Assembly: GCA_006937955.1 (NCBI GenBank)
Contig: SSNP01000007.1
Span: 650,929-714,928 of the forward strand
DNA from: Pachypanchax playfairii
Lineage: Eukaryota > Chordata > Actinopteri > Cyprinodontiformes > Aplocheilidae
Length of the DNA stretch: 64,000 nt
Direction of reading: 5' to 3'
The position numbers and the translations under genes were made by a program. The notes under the pieces are model-generated. The model worked only from the letters and a program-made list of their open reading frames with translations, was not told the origin of the DNA and ran no database searches. Every line of letters starts with the position of its first letter. Positions within the stretch are counted from its first letter, which is position 1. Below, piece by piece: positions 9,554 through 19,400 of this stretch.

Positions 9554-11499
9554 ATGCCTGCTCACTGCTGCGCGTATAACTGCTCAAACAGATTCGGAAA
9601 AAACAAGGATGTGACTTTTCACAAGTAAGTTATTACTGTTATCTACTAAAGGAGAACTTGTAGCATATATTTTAAGAAGTATTGAGTGAGTTTATTCTCA
9701 GTATAGTGAAAGTTTTAGACTAATCTTGTAGCAATAGTACAGCTAGTCAGCTAGCTTACTCAGAGTCAATGAAAACATTCGAGTTTCCATTATTTTCCCT
9801 TTTTCTGGCAGGGAAATCTATCTAAAAGGCTTTTATATAAAAACTGCACCAGATTAGTTTACGTACATGAATGTACATTGTAGCAAAACTAATTTTGCCA
9901 GTATTTTTGATGTGATGATGATGTCTGTGTATGCATTGTACAGATTTCCAAAAGACAAGAAAAGAAGAGGAGAGTGGGCTAAAAAAGTGAGGCGGTTAGA
10001 TGAGAAAGGAAAGCTTTGGATGCCTTCTAAAAACGATGTGATCTGTTCGGCACATTTTCGGGAAGAGGATCTGGATAAAACAGGCCAAACAACAAGACTA
10101 AGAGACGGAGTAAAACCAGTTCTATTTAATTTTCCATCTAATTCAAAGGTACAATTGCAATGATAAAGTACTGGTTTATTGTTTCTTTATGTCTGCATGT
10201 GAATATAAAATATTAAATACTTTGTAGTCCTACAGTTTTTAACTCTACTTTATTTTAGGCTTGTATGTCTTTTTCTGTGCATGTACTCAGTATATATGCG
10301 ATATTTTCTAGAGAAAAGCACTAAAAGGGAGAAGTGAGAAGAATAAAGAGGCAACACAACCCTCAACACCTGAATGCTCTACACCCCCTAAAGATGTTAG
10401 TCAACCTCAAGCTGCTTGTGCAGACCAGGTATAAGAATTTGTTTTGCTAGTACTTAAATTTGATATATTTTAGAGTGAATTTGTAAGTTTGAGATCATCA
10501 CAATGCTGAATATATCAGTCAATCTTATCAAAAGAAGTTTAAGTTATTTTTGGCAAAGTATAATACAATTTCTTGTGCTTTTAGACTCACTGTTACCAAA
10601 TTCCAGATGTATGTTATCTTTTCTAGAGCAAACCACCACCAAGGAGAAGCGAGAGGAATAAAGAGGCAACACAACCCCCGACACCTGAATGCTCTGCTCC
10701 CCCTAAAGATGTCAGTCAACAGCAAGCTGCCTGTGCAGCCCAGGTATAAGAATTTATTTTGCTAATACTTAAATTTGATATATATTTTAGAGTGAATTTG
10801 TAAATTTGAAATTATCATGATGCTGAATATATTATTGCATCTTAGCAAATTAAGCTTATGTTATTTTTTGGCAAAGTACAATATGATTTCTTGGACTTTT
10901 AGGATCACTGTTACCAACTGCCAGATAGCGGGGATTTAAGAGCTCGGGTGGACAGGCTGAACCAGCACCGTGAAAAGTTGGAGCGAGAGTTACGGAATGC
11001 TAAAAAGAGAGAAAAGCGCTCCAGAATATACTGCCTTTCTCTTCTGAAAGACCTGAAAAAGAAGAGTTCAGTTACCAAAAAGTTGCAGAAAAAACTTGAA
11101 GCCTTCTCAGGTAATTGCCCAGATATGGTAATATGCATTATATATAATGTGTCTCTGTATTTTCTGCTTGGAGCAATCTGTGTTATATAAAAATTACCCT
11201 GTAACACCATTAAAAGCCAGTTAAAAACACACAATACACAATTTCCTATGATATGGTACCATCAATACCATGTTACCATGAGATACAATGAAAGCACACA
11301 GTTCTGTACTGTGAGGTAAAAATAGTATCATCATTGGCTATCATAGTACTTTTCTATCTCATCCTGTTGACTACAATGAACTTTGATTTTTGTAGCTAAT
11401 TGGTTTTATATTTGTTTTTGCATTTCAGACTTTCCAATGGATCTTTTTGGAAAAGATTTAACCTTAGATGACACGGTTTTGTGTGTACTGCATGAATGA
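9554..11499 (+). CDS. THAP-domain zinc-finger protein with coiled coil
   Basis: Six exons join in frame: 9554-9624, 9944-10148, 10312-10428, 10627-10743, 10903-11110 and 11429-11499, giving 262 residues. The N-terminal THAP (C2CH) zinc finger starts MPAHCCAYNCSNRFG and has the invariant Pro (HKFPKDKK), Trp (GEWAKKVRR), CxxH (ICSAHF) and the closing VKPVLFNFP. Exons 3 and 4 are tandem duplicates encoding a Pro/Thr/Ser-rich linker. Exon 5 encodes a basic coiled coil (RVDRLNQHREKLERELRNA), the usual dimerisation region of THAP proteins. THAP proteins are sequence-specific DNA-binding regulators, related to the P-element transposase DNA-binding domain. No transposase catalytic domain follows. The nearest family resemblance is to small THAP1/2/6-type proteins; the orthologue is unassigned. 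Confidence 0.88.
10312..10920 (+). repeat. Tandem duplication of an exon plus intron inside the THAP gene
   Basis: Two units about 315 bp apart share a 117-bp phase-0 exon (10312-10428 and 10627-10743) and the following intron. The exon peptides match closely, for example NKEATQP(S/P)TPECS(T/A)PPKDVSQ. The second unit runs into the true exon 5 (GATCACTGTTACCAACTGCC from 10903). The first unit keeps an unspliced relic of that exon start (TTTTAGACTCACTGTTACCA at about 10579-10598), which soon reaches a stop. Confidence 0.85.
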
Positions 11500-11930
11500 C
11501 AGCTTTTGTAGATCTACATACTAGACAGATTTATTAGAAAATGTCAAAAAGTCATTTATCTGTTGCGCTGTACACAAAAACATTAATTCCATGGCCTGGA
11601 TCTTATTTTTGTGACCTTAGTTTTTTCTTATTAAAATCAGACCAAAATTAAGCAGCTATGGTGATTTTACTGGATCTGCTAAGCCATGTGTCATTTTTTA
11701 CTGCTGTTCCTAACATGGCACCAATCTTGACATTTGTTGGACATTGGTAACACACTGGCTTTGTGTAATTTCATTGTAAACCATTAGAAGCTGTCATATG
11801 TTGATTCTGCAGACAAGATTCTGCAGGATTCAGATGATGTCACCTTTTTGCCACTTGCCACGAGAGACTTGTTTATGGGAAAGAGCAGCTAACGAACATT
11901 TCTAAGGCTCAAATAATCCTCATATCGAAT
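11500..11930 (+). other. 3' flank and probable 3' UTR of the THAP gene
   Basis: No exon was recognised here. An ATTAAA hexamer near 11630 could be the poly(A) signal. The region then passes into LINE-derived sequence. Confidence 0.35.
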
Positions 11931-11934
11931 GCCC

Positions 11935-12615
11935 GGATCCTTGATGAGCTAAAAAGAAGACGTTGATGCAGTGAAGGAGCAAAGAGAGGAGAGAGAAATA
12001 GGAAGTTTAAACCTTCACTTCCATCAGTCATATTGACAAATGTGTGATCTCTTGCTAACAAAATGGATGAACTTGAAACTCTGTTGAAGACTCAGCCAGA
12101 GTACCATGAATGTAGCATCATGTGTTTTACTGAGACATGGCTAAAGGAGCATATCCTGGACTCCAGTGTGTCTCAACCTGGCTTTCAAACAATATGGGCA
12201 GACGAGATTTGAAAAGGAGCGGCATAAGAAAAGGAATTTGTCGGCTGCTCACATCTGCAGTCACCTGTTGGGGGAGCAGCATCAGAGCAAGTGACATGAA
12301 GAGGCTGAACAGATTGATAAGGAGGTCTGGTTTTGCTTTTGGGTCTGATCTGGAGTGTCTTGAGTTGATTGTCCAATGGAGGATGGTTCTGAAAATGAAA
12401 ATCATAATGGAGAACCCTCATCATCCTCTTCACAACAGAGTGCCTTCAGTCAAAGGCTTCTTCAGATCTGCTGCAGCAGAGACCGCTACAGGAGATCCTT
12501 CCTGTCCACAGCTAGAACCCTCTACAGGAGATCATGCCTATATACTGTGCAGAACTGAGCTACAATAACATTTAATTTCCCTTTGGGGATTAATAAAGTA
12601 TTTTTGTTCTGATTT
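11935..12615 (+). mobile_element. LINE deletion derivative: endonuclease start fused to reverse-transcriptase end
   Basis: The left part reads as the start of a non-LTR endonuclease (LANKMDELETLLKTQPEYHE and CFTETWLKEHILDSSVS). At about 12235-12265 it passes through SAVTCWGSSIRASDMKRLNR, typical of the last portion of a fish LINE ORF2, and continues to RDRYRRSFLSTARTLYRRS. It ends with the LINE tail AATTTCCCTTTGGGGATTAA followed by TAAAGTATTTT (about 12571-12606). The core of ORF2, including the polymerase motifs, is missing, so the copy is non-autonomous. Some frameshifts are present. A second copy with the same junction lies in ift122 intron 4. Confidence 0.7.
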
Positions 12616-12864
12616 TTGATTTGATGTAATTAAAAGTCGTCTGCTGGGTTCCAGCACACAAAAATGAATTAAATCACAGCTAAGAAATCTAAATAAAATT
12701 ACAGCCAAAAATAGTAAATCAGAACAAAACATTGTTTTAAAAAATCAAGGAGAACTGGCAAAAACAGGGAGGAAGACAGAAAATGGAGACGTTTCCACAG
12801 GATTCAGAGATAGGATGGAGAATTTAGGAGCAGGAGGAGAAAGAGGATACATAAAAAAAAACTA

Positions 12865-12925
12865 CTACAATGTTGAATTTCCCTTCTGGGCTAAATAAAG
12901 TATTTTTCATTTCATTTCATGAAAG
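12865..12925 (+). mobile_element. LINE 3' tail fragment
   Basis: TTGAATTTCCCTTCTGGGCT followed by AAATAAAGTATTTT and a short (CATTT)n repeat resembles the 3' tail of the preceding LINE family. No coding part is attached. Confidence 0.5.
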
Positions 12926-12929
12926 GATA

Positions 12930-13297
12930 ATAAGACTTTAGTTGGGACATACTGTGGATTCAATATCACATCACACAAAATGAGAAACATGTTAAAGGAT
13001 GATGTGGCATTTGTGGCCAAGAAGAAACAATAGAACATGATTGTCCCGTGCAAAAAAGGATTTAATTAAAGGCCTTAGAAAGGAAAAAAGTACAATTTCG
13101 CCTATTTAAAAAAAATACAAATACGTACGCTATAGGGTATTATTTCATAATTTGGAAGAAACTGGCTCAAAAAATATATAGCCAATTCTTTTTGGGGGCT
13201 AGCTTGTTTGTGCTCTTCACACTCCTTACCACTTGGTGGGGGTAATGCACCATAACGTTATTTTTCTAACCGCCATGAATGCAAAAGAAGAAGGAGC
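12930..13297 (+). mobile_element. Degenerate LINE 3' end next to the ift122 start
   Basis: Around 13000 a C-terminal LINE motif reads roughly CGICGQEETIEH, in broken frames. At 13220-13297 there is a tail containing CACTTGGTGGGGGTAATGCA, ACCGCCATGAATGCAAAAGA and then AGAAGG, which resembles a common teleost LINE 3' terminus (...GGTGGCGGTAATGC...ACCGCC...AAGAAGAAG). It ends 101 bp before the ift122 ATG, so the ift122 upstream region is largely repeat-derived. Confidence 0.6.
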
Positions 13298-13378
13298 GTG
13301 AGACGTGAGTCTGCTCATCATCACAAAAAAAATCGAAGAGCAACAACTTGTTGATGTAAAAAAATACAATCGACTTCC

Positions 13379-13435
13379 ATGCGATTAAAGGCTGAAGATG
13401 AGGACAAGTCAACCATGGACGGATTCAGTTCATGA
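13379..13435 (+). promoter_or_regulatory. Upstream ORF overlapping the ift122 start
   Basis: An ATG at 13379, 19 bases before the ift122 ATG and in another frame, opens an 18-codon ORF ending in TGA at 13433-13435, past the main start. It could reduce initiation if the transcript starts upstream of it. The transcription start is not known from the sequence. Confidence 0.35.
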
Positions 13436-16400
13436 ACGGTAAGATTCAAGGCAAAATGATGTTTGACGTGTAAACCTTCAGCTAGCAAGCAGCGTCGCTC
13501 AGTTAGCAACGGTTGCTATGCAAACTAGTGGAAGCCCGCTAACGTGCTATAGTCCTGCAGTCTGTCTGTTTTTAATGTTTCATTTCAAGGATGTGTAGTA
13601 TATATTACTGTAGACTGGTTTAAAATCGAGTAGGTTGTCACGACTGATTTTAGAACAGGTCGGATGAAACGTGAATGTTATTTAAGCTAGCACAACTTCG
13701 TGGCAATAATTGACTACTACTTTACTGAAAAATGTTGTCACACGGGTTTACGACATCAATCATCGCTTTTGCAGAAAAAAAATCAAATATAAATAACAAG
13801 TCCCCAAAACACGACGATTTACTTGTGTGGAATAAAAATTTCCTGACAAAATTGTTTGTTTCCTAAACTCAGCTTCAAGTAAATTTGCATCTATCAGCAC
13901 TATTGACTGTTTATCCCATGTAAACATACAAACATTTATATAATGATACCCTTTTCTGACCTTTTCTTTCTGGTTCAAATAAAACTTTAAAGCTTCTGAC
14001 AGACTGTATTGTACGTCCCCTTTGTGCACATTTGCATAATATTTTTGTGGACCTGCACAAAATAAAATAAAGATAACATACGAAAACAAAGAAATTAAAA
14101 TTATCTTTAAGATTATTAGAGGTCAACTGAGAACATTTAATATAAAGTTTTAAAGACTGATTTAGCCCCAGCACTGGAACTGATAGACTAATCAATTTAT
14201 GGGGAAGCTATTTCAACACGGGTTTTTCTTTTCACAGTGTTTATGACCTTGCCTTCAAGCCAGATGGTACTCAGATTATCATAGCTGCTGGGCTTCGTGT
14301 GCTGGTAAGGCTTTTTCCTTTATCTTTGTAGAGGAAGGTGCACAGCTACAGAATACATCATTATTATAAATTATGTTTTCTTTTTCCAGGTCTGTGATGC
14401 AGCAGATGGAGCTATTATCCAACCTTTAAAAGGACATAAAGATGTAGTATACTGTGTGGCTTATGCTAAGGATGGTACGTTACTGATTTTAATGCTTTAT
14501 TTTTTTGTATCACTCATTACTTTTTAAAAATCTCATTAAAAGCTAAATTTTTCTGCAGGTAAGAGGTTTGCATCAGGATCAGCAGACAAAAGCATCATCA
14601 TCTGGACCTCAAAATTGGAGGGTATTTTAAAATATACGTAGGTGTCTTTTACTCATCACTTTATTACATTAGTCCTCATTAACATTATTTTAAAAAATGT
14701 AAACAATTCCAGATTCTGATTCAATGACAGCCCCAAACAAACCAGTTCAAATAAATCGGAGAAAGAAATAAGCTTTTCTAGAATATGAACATCCTGAGGA
14801 TGGTGATCACATCTGCAGGTGACTGCAGATGTGATCAGCTGACAAACTTCTTTTCTTTTGCCGCTCCTTTTCAAGTCTGTCTGCCCGTATTTTTTGAAAG
14901 CCAGACAGAGACACAAGATATGCTCCTTTAGCCATGTCTCAGTAAAACACATGATACTCTGGCTGGGTCTTCAACAGAGTTTCAATTTCATCCATTTTGT
15001 CAGCAAGAGATCTCACATTTGTTAGTATGACTGATGGAAGTGAAGGTTTAAACTTCCTCTTTCTCTCTCTTTGCTTTGCTTCTGCCCTGCATCCACTTCT
15101 TCTTCTTTTTAGCTCAAACCAGTGAAACGAGTGTTAGATGGACCTTTGAGCCCCCAGATGGCATGGCTTGTAAAACCATCGTCAGACCACTATTCTCTAG
15201 GCCTCTACATGTAATGATCACTCAGCACAGATTGTCTTTGCATCTAGAAATGTAACTTCAAGCTGTATTGTGTAATAAGGAATCCAGATATCAGTTCTGT
15301 GCAGGAACACCTCTGGATTCTCTGGCCTGATACAGACAGTTTGCCATGTTTGGGTTCAATGTGCAGCAGACAAAAAAATTTGACCATTTAGACTGCTCGG
15401 GAAAATACCCCAAATCTGAGTGTGCGATGTCTAGTTGCAGACACATATGCCATCAGTGCATCCGTCTTCCTGGGAAATCAGTTGTCAGTTCAGCCCAGTA
15501 GCATCTGACCTCACTGTGCATGAGTTCTAACAACATGGCTTTTATTNNNNNNNNNNNNNNNNNNNNNNNNNNNNNNNNNNNNNNNNNNNNNNNNNNNTAA
15601 GGCTTTTTCCTTTATCTTTGTAGAGGAAGGTGCACAGCTACAGAATACATCATTATTATAAATTATGTTTTCTTTTTCCAGGTCTGTGATGCAGCAGATG
15701 GAGCTATTATCCAACCTTTAAAAGGACATAAAGATGTAGTATACTGTGTGGCTTATGCTAAGGATGGTACGTTACTGATTTTAATGCTTTATTTTTTTGT
15801 ATCACTCATTACTTTTTAAAAATCTCATTAAAAGCTACATTTTTCTGCAGGTAAGAGGTTTGCATCAGGATCAGCAGACAAAAGCATCATCATCTGGACC
15901 TCAAAATTGGAGGGTATTTTAAAATATACGTAGGTGTCTTTTACTCATCACTTTATTACATTAGTCCTCATTAACATTATTTTAAAAAATGTAAACAATT
16001 CCAGATTCTGATTCAATGACAGCCCCAAACAAACCAGTTCAAATAAACCATCGTCAGACCGCTATTCTCTAGGCCTCTACATGTAATGATCACTCAGCAC
16101 AGATTGTCTTTGCATCTAGAAATGTAACTTCAAGCTGTATTGTGTAATAAGGAATCCAGATATCAGTTCTGTGCAGGAACACCTCTGGATTCTCTGGCCT
16201 GATACAGACAGTTTGCCATGTTTGGGTTCAATGTGCAGCAGACAAAAAAATTTGACCATTTAGACTGCTCGGGAAAATACCCCAAATCTGAGTGTGCGAT
16301 GTCTAGTTGCAGACACGTATGCCATCAGTGCATCCGTCTTCCTGGGAAATCAGTTGTCAGTTCAGCCCAGTAGCATCTGACCTCACTGTGCATGAGTTCT

Positions 16401-19400
16401 AACAACATGGCTTTTATTAGACAACGAGGGCGTGTTCTTCACTGTTCTCAGGACAGATCTGTCTCCTATTAAAAATGTATGGCACGTCTTGGAGAGGTGA
16501 GTCAGACATCATGACCGTTGACTGTTGAGCAGCTGGAGGCCTGTATTCACCCAAACTGCACATAGGTTTTAGATTGACTTATGTTTTCTAAATATAATGT
16601 AATTAATCCCTGAAAATACGGAATTTGTTTTTGTTAATAAAGGTGCAAACAAGTATATTTATTACAAATTTTCATTAGAATTTTCCGGCATGTTTGCAAA
16701 TAGACTTTGCAGTTGTTGAACTGCACGATGAGCACTTGGTTTTCCCTCGTCATTTATGTCTTAATATCTTCACATGTAGTCACAATGACTCCATCCAGTG
16801 TGTTGCCTACAACCCGGTCACTCACCAGCTCGCCTCCTGTTCATCGGGTGACTTTGGTGAGCGCACTACTCCATGTTTAAATAAACACTTACTTCTGAAA
16901 TATTCAGCACGACACGCTGTAAGTGCAACCTGGACAGCTGAAGATATTTTGTATTTCCTTTTTAGGTCTGTGGTCTCCAGAACAGAAATCTGTAAACAAA
17001 CACAAAGTTAGCAGCAAAATAACATGTTGTGGGTAAGTTGGCCCAACTTTCTGCAACAATATAGTGCATTTTTCTGATGTTCATTATGTTTCAGCTGGTG
17101 TCTGTTTTGATTGAAGGTGGACGAACGATGGGCAGTACCTTGCACTAGGGATGATGAACGGGGTGGTGAGCATACGGAACAAAAATGGCGAGGAGAAGGT
17201 CAAAATAGAGCGCCCTGGAGGCTCCGCCTCTCCTATATGGTCGATTGCATGGAATCCCTCTAAGTAAGACTCCTAATTATTAAAGCACTTTATTTACCCA
17301 GTAATACTGACACCTCACTGCAACTTGCTTTGTGCTGTTAATGTTTTAGTCATGTTAAGCTTTTATTGGTTTAGATGATGAGTTTTTGTGAAGCCTGCAG
17401 GTGGCAGTAGTTGACATGATGGAGACTGGGATTTCTTAGATCAGCAGTTTTGAATCTCTGCTGCCCCCTAAAGTGAAATCCAGGGGTGTTCTTGTAGCTG
17501 CTGAAGTGGACCACCAATCTGGTTATTTAGAGGAACATGAAAATACATAAAGTGAAGAAGTAGGTTACATGTGGCGTCAGTTAGAGGCTACAGTTTAGTT
17601 ATTGTTTGGATGCTTCATAAATTCTGATCAGTCATCAGGCCTGAGTGTGATATCAGTCAGAGGAAAGAGTCTTCAGAGCTGCTCAGGATTTGGTTGCACG
17701 TGCATTAAGGTGTGTTGTGACGTTTTTGACAGGGTGAATAGGTACGTGGGCTTACCGTGTCATACGATACTCCGTCTTGACGTGCAGTTGAAACATATCA
17801 GAATGAAAACATAACGAAGCTTTTCCTCGCTCTCCATCACTCACACAGGAAAAGGCTTAGTTGTAAAGGAGGTTGGCCTCTGATTTCGTCTGACATTTTT
17901 ACTTAAACAACCCAAAGACCCCATCAGCTGTGAAGCTTGTCCTGAGCACTTAAGGCTGAGGTCTTTTTCATTTCACAGGGATGAACACAATGACATTCTG
18001 GCAGTGGCAGACTGGGGTCAAAAGCTCTCCTTCTACCAGCTCAGCGGAAAGCAGGTGAATTTAAAAAAAAAAAAACTGAATTGTTTATTTGTGTTTCAGA
18101 CACCACGACGATATTTGCATTATTTAGATTCAGCAAATTGACAGATGAAATACAGACGGTCATTAACTTTGATGGGACACTTTAGAAAAACACTTACAAA
18201 GTATAATTCAGAGTATCTAAAACAAACTGTATTGGAACCGTTAACCAAGTTAGAGATCTGTTTCCTGTCGTAATCCCACTGTCAGGGTCTGTTGAAACAA
18301 TAACAGTTTATTGGAAATGATCCTGCTATCCTTTAATGACCCCCCTCCCACAACCCTATACCATCCCTCCTACTTTCTTAACTGCCTGTGGACAATACTG
18401 TAATTACAGACAAATATCCACTCTATATTTCTCTTTTTATGCCTCAGGTTTGTTCTTTGTCATCTGCCTATTTCTCATTTGAAATGAATAATATGTTTTG
18501 ATTACAACACCAGGGATCTTTCACAATGACAGAAAATAACTATGGATTAGTCAAGGAAGCTCGTATTTCCACGGTGAAGAAAAACAGATGTACAGGACTG
18601 GGTGACCTGATATGATGTTGCGCAAAAGGACTTTGAACTTTTAATACAATAGCGGCTTTTAGATGGAGAGAAACCCTTTCTGTCTTTCTGCTCCGTCTTT
18701 CTTTTCATCAGATTCAAAGAGATGGTTGAATATGCCGAGGACTTTGATGTGTGTGGCCCAGACAGTGGGAAGTGTTGGCTCAGGCCCCTGGGCAATAAAT
18801 ACAAAAAAAAAAAATGCTTGTTTTATTCCTGTTTTAATGTTCTCCTTTCTCTTTGTCCTCTTTTAGATTGGAAAAGATAGAGCTCTAAACTATGACCCGT
18901 GTTGCATCAGCTATTTCTCCAAAGGCGAGTATATAGTGATGGGCGGCTCTGACAAACAGGTGTCCCTCTACACTAAAGACGGAGTGTGGTTAGGAACCAT
19001 CGGAGAGCAGAATGCCTGGGTGTGGACGTGCCAAGTTAAGCCCGACTCTAACTACGTGGTGGGTCTGCAGCTTGTCAAGCCGTTCGCCTATAACAGACTT
19101 CTCTTTATTATCTACTTTTGAATGAAAATGCAAAACACCTAAAAACTCAGATGTGACATTCAAGGTGGTGCATTTTTTTTTTTCATTGTGATGACACAGT
19201 TCCTCTTTAACTACACAGATACACAAGTTATTTTATTTTACAGTAACACTCTTACAGCTTTTCCTCTCACTATATTTAACTGAAAGTGATGAGCCACACA
19301 GGAGAGAATTGGTTTCTGGCAGATTCTCTCAGCTCGGCGGTGTGGATGCTTCAACAACAGGAACATTTTCCCACTCCCTCAGTCTTTTCTTAGAGGTGTT

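Larger units (their letters stand above)
14306..15546 (+). repeat. First copy of a segment repeated across the assembly gap (ift122 exons 3 and 4)
   Basis: This segment matches 15598-16418 nearly base for base from TAAGGCTTTTTCCTTTATC to AACAACATGGCTTTTATT. It differs by a few substitutions and by about 420 bp present only here (roughly 14755-15173). It runs directly into the N gap. Both copies hold intact ift122 exons 3 and 4. Confidence 0.9.

Noticed and set aside
12137..12568. 143-codon open frame on the + strand
   Set aside because: It is a chance frame through the LINE deletion derivative, mixing endonuclease and reverse-transcriptase remnants, not a host gene.
15511..15714. Open frame spanning the N gap
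   Set aside because: It reads through undetermined bases and is an artefact.
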